NCBI RefSeq assembly: GCF_008360935.1
Contig: NZ_SRXO01000019.1
Location: 1-64,000 of the forward strand
Reading direction: 5' to 3'
DNA: 64,000 nucleotides
Origin: Siccirubricoccus phaeus
GTDB taxonomy: Bacteria; Pseudomonadota; Alphaproteobacteria; Acetobacterales; Acetobacteraceae
Part shown: positions 53,034-63,780 of the stretch, piece by piece
Layout of the letters: each line of letters starts with the position of its first letter
How positions within the stretch are numbered: position 1 is the first letter of the stretch
Notes under the pieces: model-generated
What the model saw: only the letters and a program-made list of their open reading frames with translations
Databases searched by the model: none
What the model was told of the DNA's origin: nothing
Position numbers and translations under genes: made by a program

Positions 53034-54329
53034 CTACCGCGTCGCCTCCTCCAGGAAGTGCAGCAGCGCCGCCATCTCCGCGGGGTTTTCCAGCCTCTGC
53101 ACCGGCATGCGCGTCCCCGGCGTCACCACATCCGGCCCGCGGGTGAAGAGCTCCGCCACCGTCTCCCTGGTCCAGGTGATATCGCCCCGCGCCAGGCGCT
53201 CCGAATAGGGGTAGCCGGGCACGCTGCCCATGCGCCGGCCGAACAGCCCCTGCAGATGCGGCCCGGCCATCGGCCCGGCCTCCGCCCGCAGCGCGTGGCA
53301 GGCGACGCAGGCACGGAACGCCCATGCATCCTCGCCCCCCGCCGCCGCGGCCGGCACCGCCGGCTGCAGCGGCCCCAGGGGCTGGCCCGCCAGCGACCAG
53401 CGCCGCACCACCCGGTCCTGCCCGCCGGTCCAGAGGCTCTGCCCATCCGCTGCGAAGGCCACGGCCCAGACCGGCAGGCCGGGCCCCTCCAGCCTTGTCA
53501 CCAGCCGCCCCTCCGGCAGGGCGAGGAGGCTGACGCTGCCGCCCAGCGAGGCCGCGGCCAGCAACCCGCCATGCCCTGCCCTCGGGGGCGCCACCGCCAG
53601 CGCCACCACCGGCCGCGGGCCCACCGGCAGTACCCGCACCGTCCCATCGGGGCCGAGCAGCCGCACCATCCCATCCGCCCCGGCCGCCGCCAACCCGCCG
53701 AAGGCTTCCCCCTGGGGCAAGGCCGCCAGCGCGTTCTGCGGCACGCCGAATTCGCCGATCACCCGGCCCGAGCCATCCGCGGCCCAAAGCCGCAGGCTGC
53801 CGTCATAGCCCGCCGAGGCGAGCCCCGCCGGCAGGAAGGCCAAGCCGTTCACCGGGCCCCGATGGCCTTCCAGCACTGCCGCCGTGCCATCCGGCCGCCA
53901 GCGCCGCACCGTGCCGTCCCAGCCGGCGGAGGCGAGTTCGCCGCCCGGCCCCACGGCCAGCGCCGCGACGGGCGCGGCATGGCCCTCCAGCACCTGGCGC
54001 GGCTGCTCCGCCCCGCCGGGTGGCCAGAGGGCGATCCGCCCATCCTCTCCGGCGCTGGCCAGGCCGCCATCCGGCAGCGCGGCGAGCGCATTCACCGCCC
54101 CGCCATGCCAGCGCATGACGCGGCGCGCCCCGGCCTGCGCGGGATCCCAGAGGATCACCGCTTGGTCGAAGCCGGAGGAGGCGAGGCCGCCCGACGCGCC
54201 TTCCCCCGGCAGCACCGCCAGCGCCCGCACCGGCCCGCCATGGCCGGCCAGCTCCTGCGCAGGCACGGCGTGCGCCCCGGCGAGCAGGAGGCAAAGGGCG
54301 GCCGGCAGCAAGATAAGCTTGCACCGCAT
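53034..54329 (-). CDS. Exported WD40 beta-propeller fused to cytochrome c
   Basis: A 431-residue periplasmic protein. A signal peptide (MRCKLILLPAALCLLLAGAHA) is followed by about seven WD40-type blades (residues 25-320; GHGGPVRALAVLP, SAGEDGRIALW, SAGWDGTVRRW, SAGYDGSLRLW). A class I cytochrome c domain closes the protein: CVACH at C341-C344-H345 and the axial methionine M408 in TPGTRMPV. The propeller could present the heme to a partner. Similar fusions are seen in databases, but I do not know a defined function. The ATG at 54353 is an alternative start. Confidence 0.88.
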   Translation of the reverse strand: MRCKLILLPAALCLLLAGAHAVPAQELAGHGGPVRALAVLPGEGASGGLASSGFDQAVILWDPAQAGARRVMRWHGGAVNALAALPDGGLASAGEDGRIALWPPGGAEQPRQVLEGHAAPVAALAVGPGGELASAGWDGTVRRWRPDGTAAVLEGHRGPVNGLAFLPAGLASAGYDGSLRLWAADGSGRVIGEFGVPQNALAALPQGEAFGGLAAAGADGMVRLLGPDGTVRVLPVGPRPVVALAVAPPRAGHGGLLAAASLGGSVSLLALPEGRLVTRLEGPGLPVWAVAFAADGQSLWTGGQDRVVRRWSLAGQPLGPLQPAVPAAAAGGEDAWAFRACVACHALRAEAGPMAGPHLQGLFGRRMGSVPGYPYSERLARGDITWTRETVAELFTRGPDVVTPGTRMPVQRLENPAEMAALLHFLEEATR

Positions 54330-54391
54330 GGGCGGAAACTTAACTTCTTCCATGGAGCCGGTCACCAAGACCGGCCCGGGAGGTAACGAAC

Positions 54392-54844
54392 ATGATCGAA
54401 ACCCCAAGACGGGAGGGGGCGGGGCTGGTGCTGCTCGGCGCTGCCATCCTTCTTGCCGCCGCGGCCGCGCTGTTCCTGCCGGCGCTGCATGTCCGCGGGG
54501 CGGAGCAGCAATTGCTCGGCCTGTCCGCCTGGCAGGCGGTGCCCATCCTCACTTCGCTGAAATTGCTGGCGCTGGTGGCGGCGATCCTCGTCGTGGTCTC
54601 GCCGCGGCTGGCGGCCTACCGGCCGCCGGTGCTGGCGCTGGCCGCCTGCATGATCTTCGTCCCCGCGGCCGGCGCGCTGCTGGCCGGCGTCAGCCCGGGG
54701 ACCGATGTGCGGAACCGGCTGATCGAGCTCAGCGGCAACCGCACCCCTTGGGTGGATCCGGGCTGGGGGCTGGTGGCGCTGCTGGCGGCGGTGGCGCTGC
54801 TGGTCCTGGCCGCCGCCTGGGGCGCGCGGAAGAACGCGCCATAG
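54392..54844 (+). CDS. Membrane protein of unknown function
   Basis: A 150-residue protein with about four hydrophobic segments (residues 10-33, 52-75, 80-103 and 126-143) and a short loop with TDVRNRLIELSGNRTPWVDPGWG. GGGAGGTAA precedes the ATG at 54392. I do not recognise the family. It is divergent from the WD40-cytochrome gene by 62 bp. Confidence 0.7.
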   Translation: MIETPRREGAGLVLLGAAILLAAAAALFLPALHVRGAEQQLLGLSAWQAVPILTSLKLLALVAAILVVVSPRLAAYRPPVLALAACMIFVPAAGALLAGVSPGTDVRNRLIELSGNRTPWVDPGWGLVALLAAVALLVLAAAWGARKNAP

Positions 54845-55271
54845 GCAGGCGACGGCGCGGGCCGGCCGGGTGCCGTGCCGCGCCGGTCCTGGTCGTCGTG
54901 GAAGGGCGCGAAGGCGCCCGCGGGCGACAGCCATGGCCCTGGCCGGGACCCTGGCGGCCGTGCCGCGGCGGTGCTGGCCACCGTGCGGTGGGGCACTCCT
55001 GCCGGCGATGGCGGGGCCGGCCGGGCCGTCATGACCCGCGCCGGTTCCGGCCACCATGATGGACGCGCGGAACGGCCCCGGGCAGGGGGCGGCCGCAGCC
55101 TGGCCGGAGACCCCGGAATAGCCGTGCCCTCGCCGGCCCCCGTCTCAAGGGGAGAGGGCGCTCGGAGGCGGCGGGCCCGGCCTCCGGGCCGGAGGATGTC
55201 GCCCCCCTTCAGCCGGGGGGCCGGGTCGCGTTAGCCTGGATCCGTCCAAGAACGACAGGGGAGGATCCTCC
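54845..55271. other. 427-bp gap without a recognisable gene
   Basis: GC-rich sequence with small stems, for example GGGCGC-GAAG-GCGCCC near 54904-54919. GGGGAGGATCC before the receptor start is the ribosome binding site. I see nothing else. Confidence 0.5.
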
Positions 55272-56288
55272 ATGGCCATCACCCGCCGGGACTTTGGCGT
55301 GGCTTTGCTGGGCGGGCTTGCCATGCCCGCCCTTGTCCCCGGGGCGGGTGCCCAAGGGAGTGCCCAGGGGAGTGCCCAAGGGAATGTGCAGGGGAATGCC
55401 TGGCCCAACCGGCCCATCCGCCTCGTCAGCCCCTTCGCGCCCGGCGGGCCGCAGGACGTGCCGGCGCGCCACTTCGTCGAATGGCTGACGCCGCGGCTCG
55501 GCCAGCCCGTGGTGTTCGACAGCCGGGCCGGGGCGGGTGGCGCCGTGGGGATGCAGTACGTCGCGCAGGCGAATGACGGCCACACCTTCCTCATCACCTC
55601 CAACGCCATCGCCACCCTGCCGGCGATCCGCCGCAACCTGGGCTTCGACCCCTTCACCGACCTGCTGCCGGTGACGCTGGTGATGCAATCCCCCTACACC
55701 CTGGTGGTGCGCGCCAACGGGCCGAAGAGCCTGGAGGATTTCCTCGCCGCCGCGCGGGCGGCGCCGAACCGGCTGACCTATGGCAGTTCCGGCGTCGGCG
55801 CCTCCACCCACCTGACCGGCGCCATGCTGTTCCAGAAAGCGGCGGTGCAGGTGACGCATGTGCCCTATCGCGGCGCGCAGCTCGTGATGAACGCGCTGCT
55901 GGCCGGCGACATCGACTGCTATATCGGCGATGTCGGCATTCCGCTGGAGCATATCCGCAGCGGCACGGTGCGCTGCATCGCGGTGACGACGACCGGGCGC
56001 GCCCCGCTGCTGCCGGATGTGCCCCCGGCCAGCGAGGTGGTGCCAGGCTATGCCTCGACCCTGTGGTACGGGCTGTTCGGCGGAAAATCGACGCCGCCGG
56101 AGGCGATCGCGCGCGTGCTGGCGGAGCTGGCGCCGCTGCGCGCGCCGGAAAGCGAGCTGCGCCTGCGCGTGGCGGAGCGCGGTTCGGAACTGCTGCTGAC
56201 CGGGCCGGCGCCCCTGGCCGAGAGGCTGCGCGGGGAGGTGCCGCAATGGCGGGCGGTGGTGGCGGCGGCGGGGATCGAGCCGGAATAG
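55272..56288 (+). CDS. Bug/TctC-type periplasmic solute receptor (copy 4)
   Basis: A 338-residue Bug receptor with a twin-arginine-like signal (ITRRDFGVALLGGLAMPALVPGAGA). Between the cleavage site and the receptor fold lies a short repeat QGSAQGSAQGNVQGN, encoded by tandem 12-mers. The fold shows IRLVSPFAPGGPQDVPARHFV, GQPVVFDSRAGAGGAVG, HVPYRGAQLVMNALLAGD and VPPASEVVPGY. No partner permease genes are adjacent. Confidence 0.88.
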   Translation: MAITRRDFGVALLGGLAMPALVPGAGAQGSAQGSAQGNVQGNAWPNRPIRLVSPFAPGGPQDVPARHFVEWLTPRLGQPVVFDSRAGAGGAVGMQYVAQANDGHTFLITSNAIATLPAIRRNLGFDPFTDLLPVTLVMQSPYTLVVRANGPKSLEDFLAAARAAPNRLTYGSSGVGASTHLTGAMLFQKAAVQVTHVPYRGAQLVMNALLAGDIDCYIGDVGIPLEHIRSGTVRCIAVTTTGRAPLLPDVPPASEVVPGYASTLWYGLFGGKSTPPEAIARVLAELAPLRAPESELRLRVAERGSELLLTGPAPLAERLRGEVPQWRAVVAAAGIEPE

Positions 56289-56681
56289 GGTCGCCGCGGC
56301 CGCACCCGGCGGTTCCCCAGCCTTGCCCGCGCGCCGGCTTCGGCCGGCGCCCTCCATCCCGCCTGCAGCAAGGCCGAACCGCATGGCGCCCGGCAACCCG
56401 GCCGATCCCGCCGCCCGCTACCGGCGCCTCGCCGCGGTGGAAGCGGCCTGAGCAGCCGCGAAAGCAATTGCCGCCCCGCCGCGCGCCTGCTACGCACCAT
56501 TCCATGCTCGGCATGGCCACCAGCAAGCGCACGACCGAAAAGACGACCGCTTCGGCGGGGCGTCCTCTGGCGGCTGCGCGGTGACCATCGCGGCATAACC
56601 CCCAGCAAGGCCCCGCCGGCAACGGACGGGGCCGGCCAGGACAGGGCGCCCCGTCTCCCCGGCTTCCAGGAGACGCAGCCC
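56289..56681. other. 393-bp gap with one TTCG hairpin
   Basis: GCGCCGGC-TTCG-GCCGGCGC at 56331-56350 forms a stem with a stable tetraloop 42 bp after the receptor stop, possibly a terminator without a T-run. AGGAG at 56668-56672 serves asd. I see no gene. Confidence 0.55.
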
Positions 56682-57749
56682 ATGCCAGACACCATGCCAC
56701 CTTCGCTTGCCGCCGCCGCCCTGGCGGGCGAGGCGCGCCTGCCGAACATCGCCATCCTCGGCGCCACCGGCGCGGTGGGGCATGCGTTACTGGCCAGCCT
56801 GGAAAGCCGCGGCTTCCCGGTGGGCGGGCTGCGCCTGCTCGCCTCGCCACGCTCGGCCGGGCAGCTTCTGGCCTTTCGCGGCCAGGAATTCGCCGTGGAG
56901 GCGCTGGCCGAGGACAGCTTCGCCGGCATCGACCTGGCCTTCTTCTCCGCCGGGGCCGCGCTGTCCCGCCAGGCGGCGCCCTGGGCGCGGGCGGCGGGGG
57001 CGGTGGTGGTGGACAATTCCTCCGCCTTCCGCATGGACCCCGCCGTGCCGCTGGTGGTGCCGGAGGTGAATGCGGGGGCGCTGGCCCGGCATGCCGGGCT
57101 GATCGCCAATCCGAATTGCGTCGCCGCCATCGCCACCGTGGCGCTGGCCCCGCTGGAGCGCGCCGCGCCGATCCGCCGGCTGAGCATCGCCACCTACCAG
57201 GCGGCCTCCGGCGCCGGCGCGGCGGCGATGGCGGAGCTGGAAGCGGCCACCGCCGCGGCGCTGCGCGGCGAGGCCTTCACCCCGCGCGTGCTGCCCCACC
57301 CCTACGCCTTCAACCTGTTCAGCCACAATGCGGCGATGGACCCGGAGACGGCGCATAATGGCGAGGAGCTGAAGGTGGTGGCGGAAAGCCGCCGCATCCT
57401 CGGCCGGCCGGAGCTGCCCATCGGCATCACCTGCATCCGCGTGCCGGTGCTGCGCGCCCATGGCATGGCCATCACCGCGGAGTTCGACGAACCGATGGCG
57501 CCGGAGCGGGCGCGGGCGCTGCTGGAAGCGGCGCCGGGGCTGCGCGTGGTGGACAACGCGGTAGCCAACCACTACCCGATGCCGGTCGAGGCCTCCGGCC
57601 GCGAGGAGGTGCTGGTGGGGCGCATCCGGCGCGATCTGGGCGACCCCTCCGGGCGCAGCCTGGCGATCTTCGTGGTGGGCGACCAATTGCTGAAGGGCGC
57701 GGCGCTGAACGCGGTGCAGATCGCGGAGCTGGTGCTGCGGGGCGGTTGA
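56682..57749 (+). CDS. asd: Aspartate-semialdehyde dehydrogenase
   Basis: A 355-residue NADP-dependent ASADH that makes aspartate semialdehyde for lysine, threonine and methionine synthesis. It has ILGATGAVG (25-33), VDNSSAFR (110-117) and the catalytic C146 in ANPNCVA. QAASGAGAAAMAEL and the C-terminal RRDL..PSGRSLAIFVVGDQLLKGAALNAVQIAE are typical. The N-terminal 20 residues are an unusual short extension. AGGAG precedes the ATG. Confidence 0.92.
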   Translation: MPDTMPPSLAAAALAGEARLPNIAILGATGAVGHALLASLESRGFPVGGLRLLASPRSAGQLLAFRGQEFAVEALAEDSFAGIDLAFFSAGAALSRQAAPWARAAGAVVVDNSSAFRMDPAVPLVVPEVNAGALARHAGLIANPNCVAAIATVALAPLERAAPIRRLSIATYQAASGAGAAAMAELEAATAAALRGEAFTPRVLPHPYAFNLFSHNAAMDPETAHNGEELKVVAESRRILGRPELPIGITCIRVPVLRAHGMAITAEFDEPMAPERARALLEAAPGLRVVDNAVANHYPMPVEASGREEVLVGRIRRDLGDPSGRSLAIFVVGDQLLKGAALNAVQIAELVLRGG

Positions 57750-57774
57750 TGCGGGGCTTTGCCCGGTGGCGGCC

Positions 57775-57997
57775 GTGCCGGCAACCCCCGGCGGGGGTGC
57801 AGGGGCAGCGCCCCCGCCAGGGGTAGGCGCACTGCCGGCAACGCTCCCCCCCGGACCCGGCCTGAGTTTCAGACCCAGCGTCCAACCAGCCGACTCACGG
57901 CGGGGTCCGGGGGGAAGCCTTCCCCCCCGGCGGAGGTGCAGGAGGCAGAGCCTCCTGCTGGGGGTGGCGGCACTGCCGCCAACGGGCAAAGCCCCCG
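57775..57997 (+). repeat. Family 2 GC-rich dispersed repeat, copy c
   Basis: It follows asd by about 25 bp. It contains two sub-blocks, one with GGGGCAGCGCCCCCGCC and one with the full core (GAGTTTCAGACCCAGCG, CCAACCAGCCGACTCACGG, GGGGAAGCCTTCCCCCC). Confidence 0.75.
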
Positions 57998-58029
57998 TTC
58001 TTACCCGGCCGGCTGCATCCCCTTATCGC

Positions 58030-58135
58030 CTAGACCAGATCGCCGGAGGGCGGCATCGCCCGGAGGCGTGAAGCTGCTCTACAATCCATGAGCTAGAGCG
58101 GTTTCGCGCTGCACAGTCAGCGTGAAACCGCTCTA
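58030..58135 (+). repeat. Family 3 two-hairpin repeat, copy C
   Basis: The same plan as copies A and B; the first base of the outer stem reads TAGACCAG. It lies 47 bp beyond the stop of the metalloprotease gene and is inverted relative to copy D on the other side of that gene. Confidence 0.85.
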
Positions 58136-58181
58136 ACCTCGCGCCCATGGGGCAGAGCCCCTGGTCCGGCTCAGGCCGACG

Positions 58182-59741
58182 TCACCCGATCAGGATCTGC
58201 ATCGCCTCCCAGGGCGTCCCGCCCCGGGCCTCCTCCAGCACCCCGGTCAGCAGCGCGGCGGTGGAGAGCCCGGCCAGGCCCTCGGCCCCTGCCAGATGCG
58301 CCGCCGCCCATTGCGCATGGTGCAGCGCCGCCTGCGCCGCCCGGGGCAGGGCGGTGACCTCGCCCCCTGCCGCCGCCAGCATGGCGCCCGCCCTCTCCGC
58401 CGCGCCGCCGCTGCCCGCGCTGAAATCCGTGGGCAGGCCGAGGGACAGCACCTGCACCTCCGGCGCCGCCGTCACCCACACCCCCGCCGCCACCGTCGCC
58501 TGCCGCGCCGCGCCGCTCGCCGCCAGGCTGGCCAGCGCCCCGGCCCAGGACCGGCCCAGCGCCAGATCCTCCGCGATGTCCAGCGCCAGCAGCGGCTGGC
58601 CTAGATTCCCCGCCAGCAGCGCGGCGAAGCCGGCATCCGCCAGCTCAAGATGCGAGCCGGCAAAGGCGGCGCCCTCCAGCACGCCCCGGGCCAGCTCCTC
58701 CAGCGAGACGCCGATCTGCAACCGGGAGACGGCGATGGCCAGGCTGTCCGCATCCGGCCCGGCGCCGAAGGCGGCCATGTAGAGCCGCAGCACCGCGGCC
58801 GCCGGATCCTCCGCCGTGGTCACCAGCGTGCCGTCGGTGAATTCGTAGCGCTCCACCTGGCTGAAGCCGAGCCGGCCGGTGGGCGTCTCCGCCGTGCCGG
58901 CGGCGAGGTCCAGCACCACCGCCTCCCGCGCCGCGCCGAGGCGCAGCGTATCGATGCCGGCGCCGCCATCCAGCCGATCATCGCCGCCGCCGCCCGCCAG
59001 CGTGTCCTGCCCCACCCCGCCCAGCAGCCTGTCATCCCCCGCGCCGCCCAGCAGCAGATCGTTCAGCGCCGTCCCCACCAGCCGGTCGGCACCCGCACTG
59101 CCCTCGCCGCGCACCGCGTTGATGCTGCCGTCCCAGGACCAGACGAGGCCGAGCCCCTGCTCCGCCGCCTGGGTGCCGTACAGCGCCTGCACCGCCGCTT
59201 CATCCAGCGGCCGTGGCGCCATGGGCATGCCGGCCGTGCCGGCGGTGGAGGACATCACCGTGACGTCCCGCGTGGTGCCGGCGGGCGGGTGCTCCAGCCC
59301 CAGCGCATGGCCGATCTCATGCAGCAGGGTGGCGAAGCCGATGCGCGTCGGGCTGGGCGCCAGGCTGTCCGTGCGGAACAGGCTGAGGGAGAGGGCGACA
59401 TCCCCGGCGATCACCGGATCTTCCGGCCCCCAGCCGGTGCCGGCCACGCCGAAGCCCAGGCTTTCCAGCCGGAAGCGCAGGTCGATGCCGGCGCCGCCTT
59501 GGGTGTCCGGCACCTCGATGAAGGCCAGGCCGCAGACCGCGGCCCAGGCGGCCAGGGCCTGGCGGGTGCTCTCCTGCTGCGCGGCGTTGAAGCCGGCCCA
59601 TTGGCCGGCGGCGAGGGCGTTGCCCAGCGGGTCCAGCCCGTCCGTGGCGAAGCTGTAGGTCAGCACCAGCGGGCCGCCGCCGCGCCAGCCTGCGGCACCG
59701 GCCTCCAGCAGGGCATCCGCGGTGAGGCTGGCTTCGGCCAT
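58182..59741 (-). CDS. Secreted RTX metalloprotease with DUF4214-like tail
   Basis: A 519-residue protease of the matrixin/serralysin clan. The zinc site is HEIGHALGLEH (H141, E142, H145, H151) with the Met-turn at M163. Residues about 215-265 hold RTX nonapeptides (GGAGDDRLLGGVGQDTLAGGGGDDRLDGG), which bind Ca2+ after type I export. Residues about 310-420 (LYMAAFGAGPDADSL, ARGVLEGAAFA) resemble DUF4214. There is no N-terminal signal, as expected for type I export; no ABC/MFP export genes are in the window. The gene lies between inverted family 3 repeats. Confidence 0.9.
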   Translation of the reverse strand: MAEASLTADALLEAGAAGWRGGGPLVLTYSFATDGLDPLGNALAAGQWAGFNAAQQESTRQALAAWAAVCGLAFIEVPDTQGGAGIDLRFRLESLGFGVAGTGWGPEDPVIAGDVALSLSLFRTDSLAPSPTRIGFATLLHEIGHALGLEHPPAGTTRDVTVMSSTAGTAGMPMAPRPLDEAAVQALYGTQAAEQGLGLVWSWDGSINAVRGEGSAGADRLVGTALNDLLLGGAGDDRLLGGVGQDTLAGGGGDDRLDGGAGIDTLRLGAAREAVVLDLAAGTAETPTGRLGFSQVERYEFTDGTLVTTAEDPAAAVLRLYMAAFGAGPDADSLAIAVSRLQIGVSLEELARGVLEGAAFAGSHLELADAGFAALLAGNLGQPLLALDIAEDLALGRSWAGALASLAASGAARQATVAAGVWVTAAPEVQVLSLGLPTDFSAGSGGAAERAGAMLAAAGGEVTALPRAAQAALHHAQWAAAHLAGAEGLAGLSTAALLTGVLEEARGGTPWEAMQILIG

Positions 59742-59768
59742 GCGCTGGGTCCTTCCGGAAGCGAGACA

Positions 59769-59873
59769 TAGAGCGTCTTCACGCTGACTGCGCAGCGTGA
59801 AGACGCTCTATCTTATTGATGTAGAGCAGATTCACGCCTCCGGGCGATTCCGCCCTCCGGCGATCTGCTCTAG
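59769..59873 (-). repeat. Family 3 two-hairpin repeat, copy D
   Basis: It is the minus-strand orientation of the element. Hairpin 2 reads TAGAGCGTCTTCACGCTG paired with CAGCGTGAAGACGCTCTA, so several positions differ from copies B and C in both arms at once. It ends 27 bp upstream of the metalloprotease start. Confidence 0.85.
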
Positions 59874-60178
59874 CCGGGCGTTAACCATTCAACAATCAAA
59901 AAAGAGACGATTCATCTTTCGAGGGCATTTTGTGACAATTTCTCAACCATCCAGGGGTGGCCCCGGGGCGAAGCCGCTTCGGCGCAGCGGGCAGCGAACG
60001 GGCGGCGCGCCGGGCAGGGCGCGGAGCCTGGCCCCGCCAGCGGTCCGGCGAGGACGTCGGTGTCCCGGCCAGGATGTAGTGTAGCCGCCGGGGCGGCGAC
60101 CCGCCGGGTCAGCCCCTGCGGCCTGCAGCGCCACCCGCAGGGACTTGCGGCGTGCCGCGGGCCCTTTGCGGCAGGCGC
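59874..60178. other. Gap with a low-GC island
   Basis: About 59880-59950 is markedly A+T-rich (ATTCAACAATCAAAAAAGAG), unlike the surroundings, and could hold a promoter for the metalloprotease reading to the left, though I cannot define -35 and -10 boxes. The remainder is GC-rich with no gene. Confidence 0.45.
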
Positions 60179-61723
<1,545 letters not shown>

Positions 61724-61774
61724 GCCGGGAGTGTGACGTGACGGGGAGGGGGCGGCAATGCGGGGGCGCTGCGG

Positions 61775-61980
61775 GCGAGGATGGGGGCTCTGCCCCCATG
61801 CTCCCGGCAAAGGGCGCTGCCCTCTGCACGCCCGCCGGGGCCCAGGACCTGGCCCGAACCCCGGTCGGAGTCGGCAGGTTGAACCGCAAGACTCACACCG
61901 GGGTCCGGGGAGGGGTCCCCTCCCCGGCCGGGTCCAGGGGCAGCGCCCCTGGCGGGGGGTCCGGGGGCGGAGCCCCCGCT
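61775..61980 (+). repeat. Family 2 GC-rich dispersed repeat, copy d
   Basis: It fills the gap between the D-aminopeptidase-like gene and the glycosyltransferase gene. It contains AACCCCGGTCGGAGTCGG, AAGACTCACACCGGGGTCC and GGGGCAGCGCCCC-type stems. Confidence 0.65.
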
Positions 61981-63780
61981 TCACCCCTCCCCCAAAATCC
62001 GCACCAGCCGCCGCCCGAATCGCTGCCGCGAGAACCGGCACGCCGCCCGCCCTGGCCTTGGCACCTGCGGCCCCAGGGCCGCGCGCAATTGCCGCGCCGC
62101 GTGCCGCGCCTCCGGCTCCGCCCAGCGCTGCCCCTGGCCCAGCACGTAATCCCCCGGCCGCAGCTTCACCAGGCGGGACCGCACGCCGAAATAGCCGGGC
62201 TCTGCCCGCATATCCGTGTTGCCGGACCAGTCGGTGACCACCGCCTTCGTGCCCAGCAGCAGCGCCTTGGCGATGTTCCGCCCGAATCCCTCCGCCCGAT
62301 GCAGGGAGACCAGCGCGTCCGCCCGCTGGATCAGCGCCTCCAGCGCCGCATTGTCCCAGGCGCCGTCGATCCACAGCGCGCCCGGCAAATGGCGCAGCTT
62401 CGCCGCCAGGCGCCGCGCCTCGCCGCGCCGGCGGCGGCCGCGCGTGGTCTTCACCACCAGCACCGCGCCCTTCACCTGGCGCCGCACCGCGGCGAAGGCG
62501 GCGATCGCCGCCTCCGGATTCTTGCGGCTGAGATGGGAGGAGAAGTCGAACACCGTCAGCACCAGCCGCGCCCGCGGCGGCAAGGGCAGCTTCCGCCGCA
62601 GCAGCAGCCGCGCCGCCGGCGCCGGCCGCCCCGCCACCTCCACCGAGGAGGTGAGCCGCAGCACCCGCCCCGCCGCGGTGCCGGCGAAGGCCTGCTGCAC
62701 GAAGCCCGCCGGCGTCATCACCGTGTCGAACATGCCGGCGGCCAGGCGCCAGCCCGGCGGCAGGCCCGGCAGCTCCCAGGGGGTGAAGAGGTCGGTGCGG
62801 TGGAACCCCTCGAAGTGGCGCCAATGGCGCAGCGCCCAGACCACCGCCTCGAACAGCGTGTCGCAGAACAGCGCCCGCTCGCCGCGCGGCGCCGGCGCCG
62901 CCAGCCCGCCGAGCAGGGCCAGCTTGTCCGGGTCGGCCTCGATCCAGCGGGCCGGGTGGGTGCTCACCACCTCGAAGGGCCGGCCGGCCTCCAGCAGGGC
63001 GCGGCAGGCGGAGAAGCAGTCATCGGCGATGCCGAGCACCTGCCGCCAGGGGCCGATCACCGTCAGCAGCCCGGGCCGCGCCTCCGGCGCCCCCGGCGTC
63101 TCCAGCCTTATGCCGTATTCCGCCGCAGCATGGCGGCGGAACCAGTCGCGCAGCAGGAAGGGCCGGTCGGCCAGCGCCGCGAGATCCGGGCGGAAGCGGG
63201 CGACAGCGCGGAGGAAGAGCGGCAGCCGGGCCTCGTCGCCGGTCAGCAGCAGGCGGCGATCGGGAATCGGCAGCAAATGCCAGGCGCCATGCTCGGCCAG
63301 GCCGAAGACGATGACCCAATCCACCATGGCCAGCGGCTCCGGCGGCACCACCGCCAGCATGTCCGGCCGGCGCAGGCGGATGGCATAGGCCAGCAGGCGG
63401 AAGAGCAGGGAGAAGCCGCCCGGCCCGGGCGCGGCGAGGCCGGCGGGCAGGTCGCGCGGCCGCAGCTCCGCCAGGGCGGGCAGGGCGGCGGCGAGCAGGG
63501 CGCCGGCTTCCGGCCGCAGCGCCAGGCGCTGGGCGAGGGCGCCGAGTCCCGCCCCCTGGCCCGCGCCATCCCGCGCCCAGGCGCCGAGGGCGGCGGCGAA
63601 GCCGGCGATGGCCGGCGCGCCGCCCAGCACCCCGAAGCGGTCCAGATGCGCGGCGAGGAAGCCGGGGAAGCGCTCGGCGATGCGCTGCAGATCGGCCGGG
63701 GCGAAGCGCTCCCCCAGGCCGATGGCCGCGGGGAAGCGCACCGCGGCGAGGGCAATGCGGAGGAGATCCTCGGCCGGCAT
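61981..63780 (-). CDS. Family 4-like glycosyltransferase
   Basis: A 599-residue protein whose second half is a GT-B glycosyltransferase: LVLTVFDFSSHLSRKNPEAAIAAFAAV, GALWIDGAWDNAALEALIQRADALVSLHRAEGFGRNIAKALLLGTKAVVTDWSGNTD. The acid E in RAEGFGRNIAKALLLG is the nucleotide-sugar site. The first half (1-350) is less recognisable and alanine/arginine-rich. It may build an exopolysaccharide or LPS sugar. A TTG at 63801 is an alternative start. Confidence 0.82.
   Translation of the reverse strand: MPAEDLLRIALAAVRFPAAIGLGERFAPADLQRIAERFPGFLAAHLDRFGVLGGAPAIAGFAAALGAWARDGAGQGAGLGALAQRLALRPEAGALLAAALPALAELRPRDLPAGLAAPGPGGFSLLFRLLAYAIRLRRPDMLAVVPPEPLAMVDWVIVFGLAEHGAWHLLPIPDRRLLLTGDEARLPLFLRAVARFRPDLAALADRPFLLRDWFRRHAAAEYGIRLETPGAPEARPGLLTVIGPWRQVLGIADDCFSACRALLEAGRPFEVVSTHPARWIEADPDKLALLGGLAAPAPRGERALFCDTLFEAVVWALRHWRHFEGFHRTDLFTPWELPGLPPGWRLAAGMFDTVMTPAGFVQQAFAGTAAGRVLRLTSSVEVAGRPAPAARLLLRRKLPLPPRARLVLTVFDFSSHLSRKNPEAAIAAFAAVRRQVKGAVLVVKTTRGRRRRGEARRLAAKLRHLPGALWIDGAWDNAALEALIQRADALVSLHRAEGFGRNIAKALLLGTKAVVTDWSGNTDMRAEPGYFGVRSRLVKLRPGDYVLGQGQRWAEPEARHAARQLRAALGPQVPRPGRAACRFSRQRFGRRLVRILGEG

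Noticed and set aside
58030..59873. The protease segment as a recognised insertion sequence or composite transposon
   Set aside because: There is no transposase, and the flanking repeats are only about 105 bp and occur elsewhere singly; mobility remains only a hypothesis.
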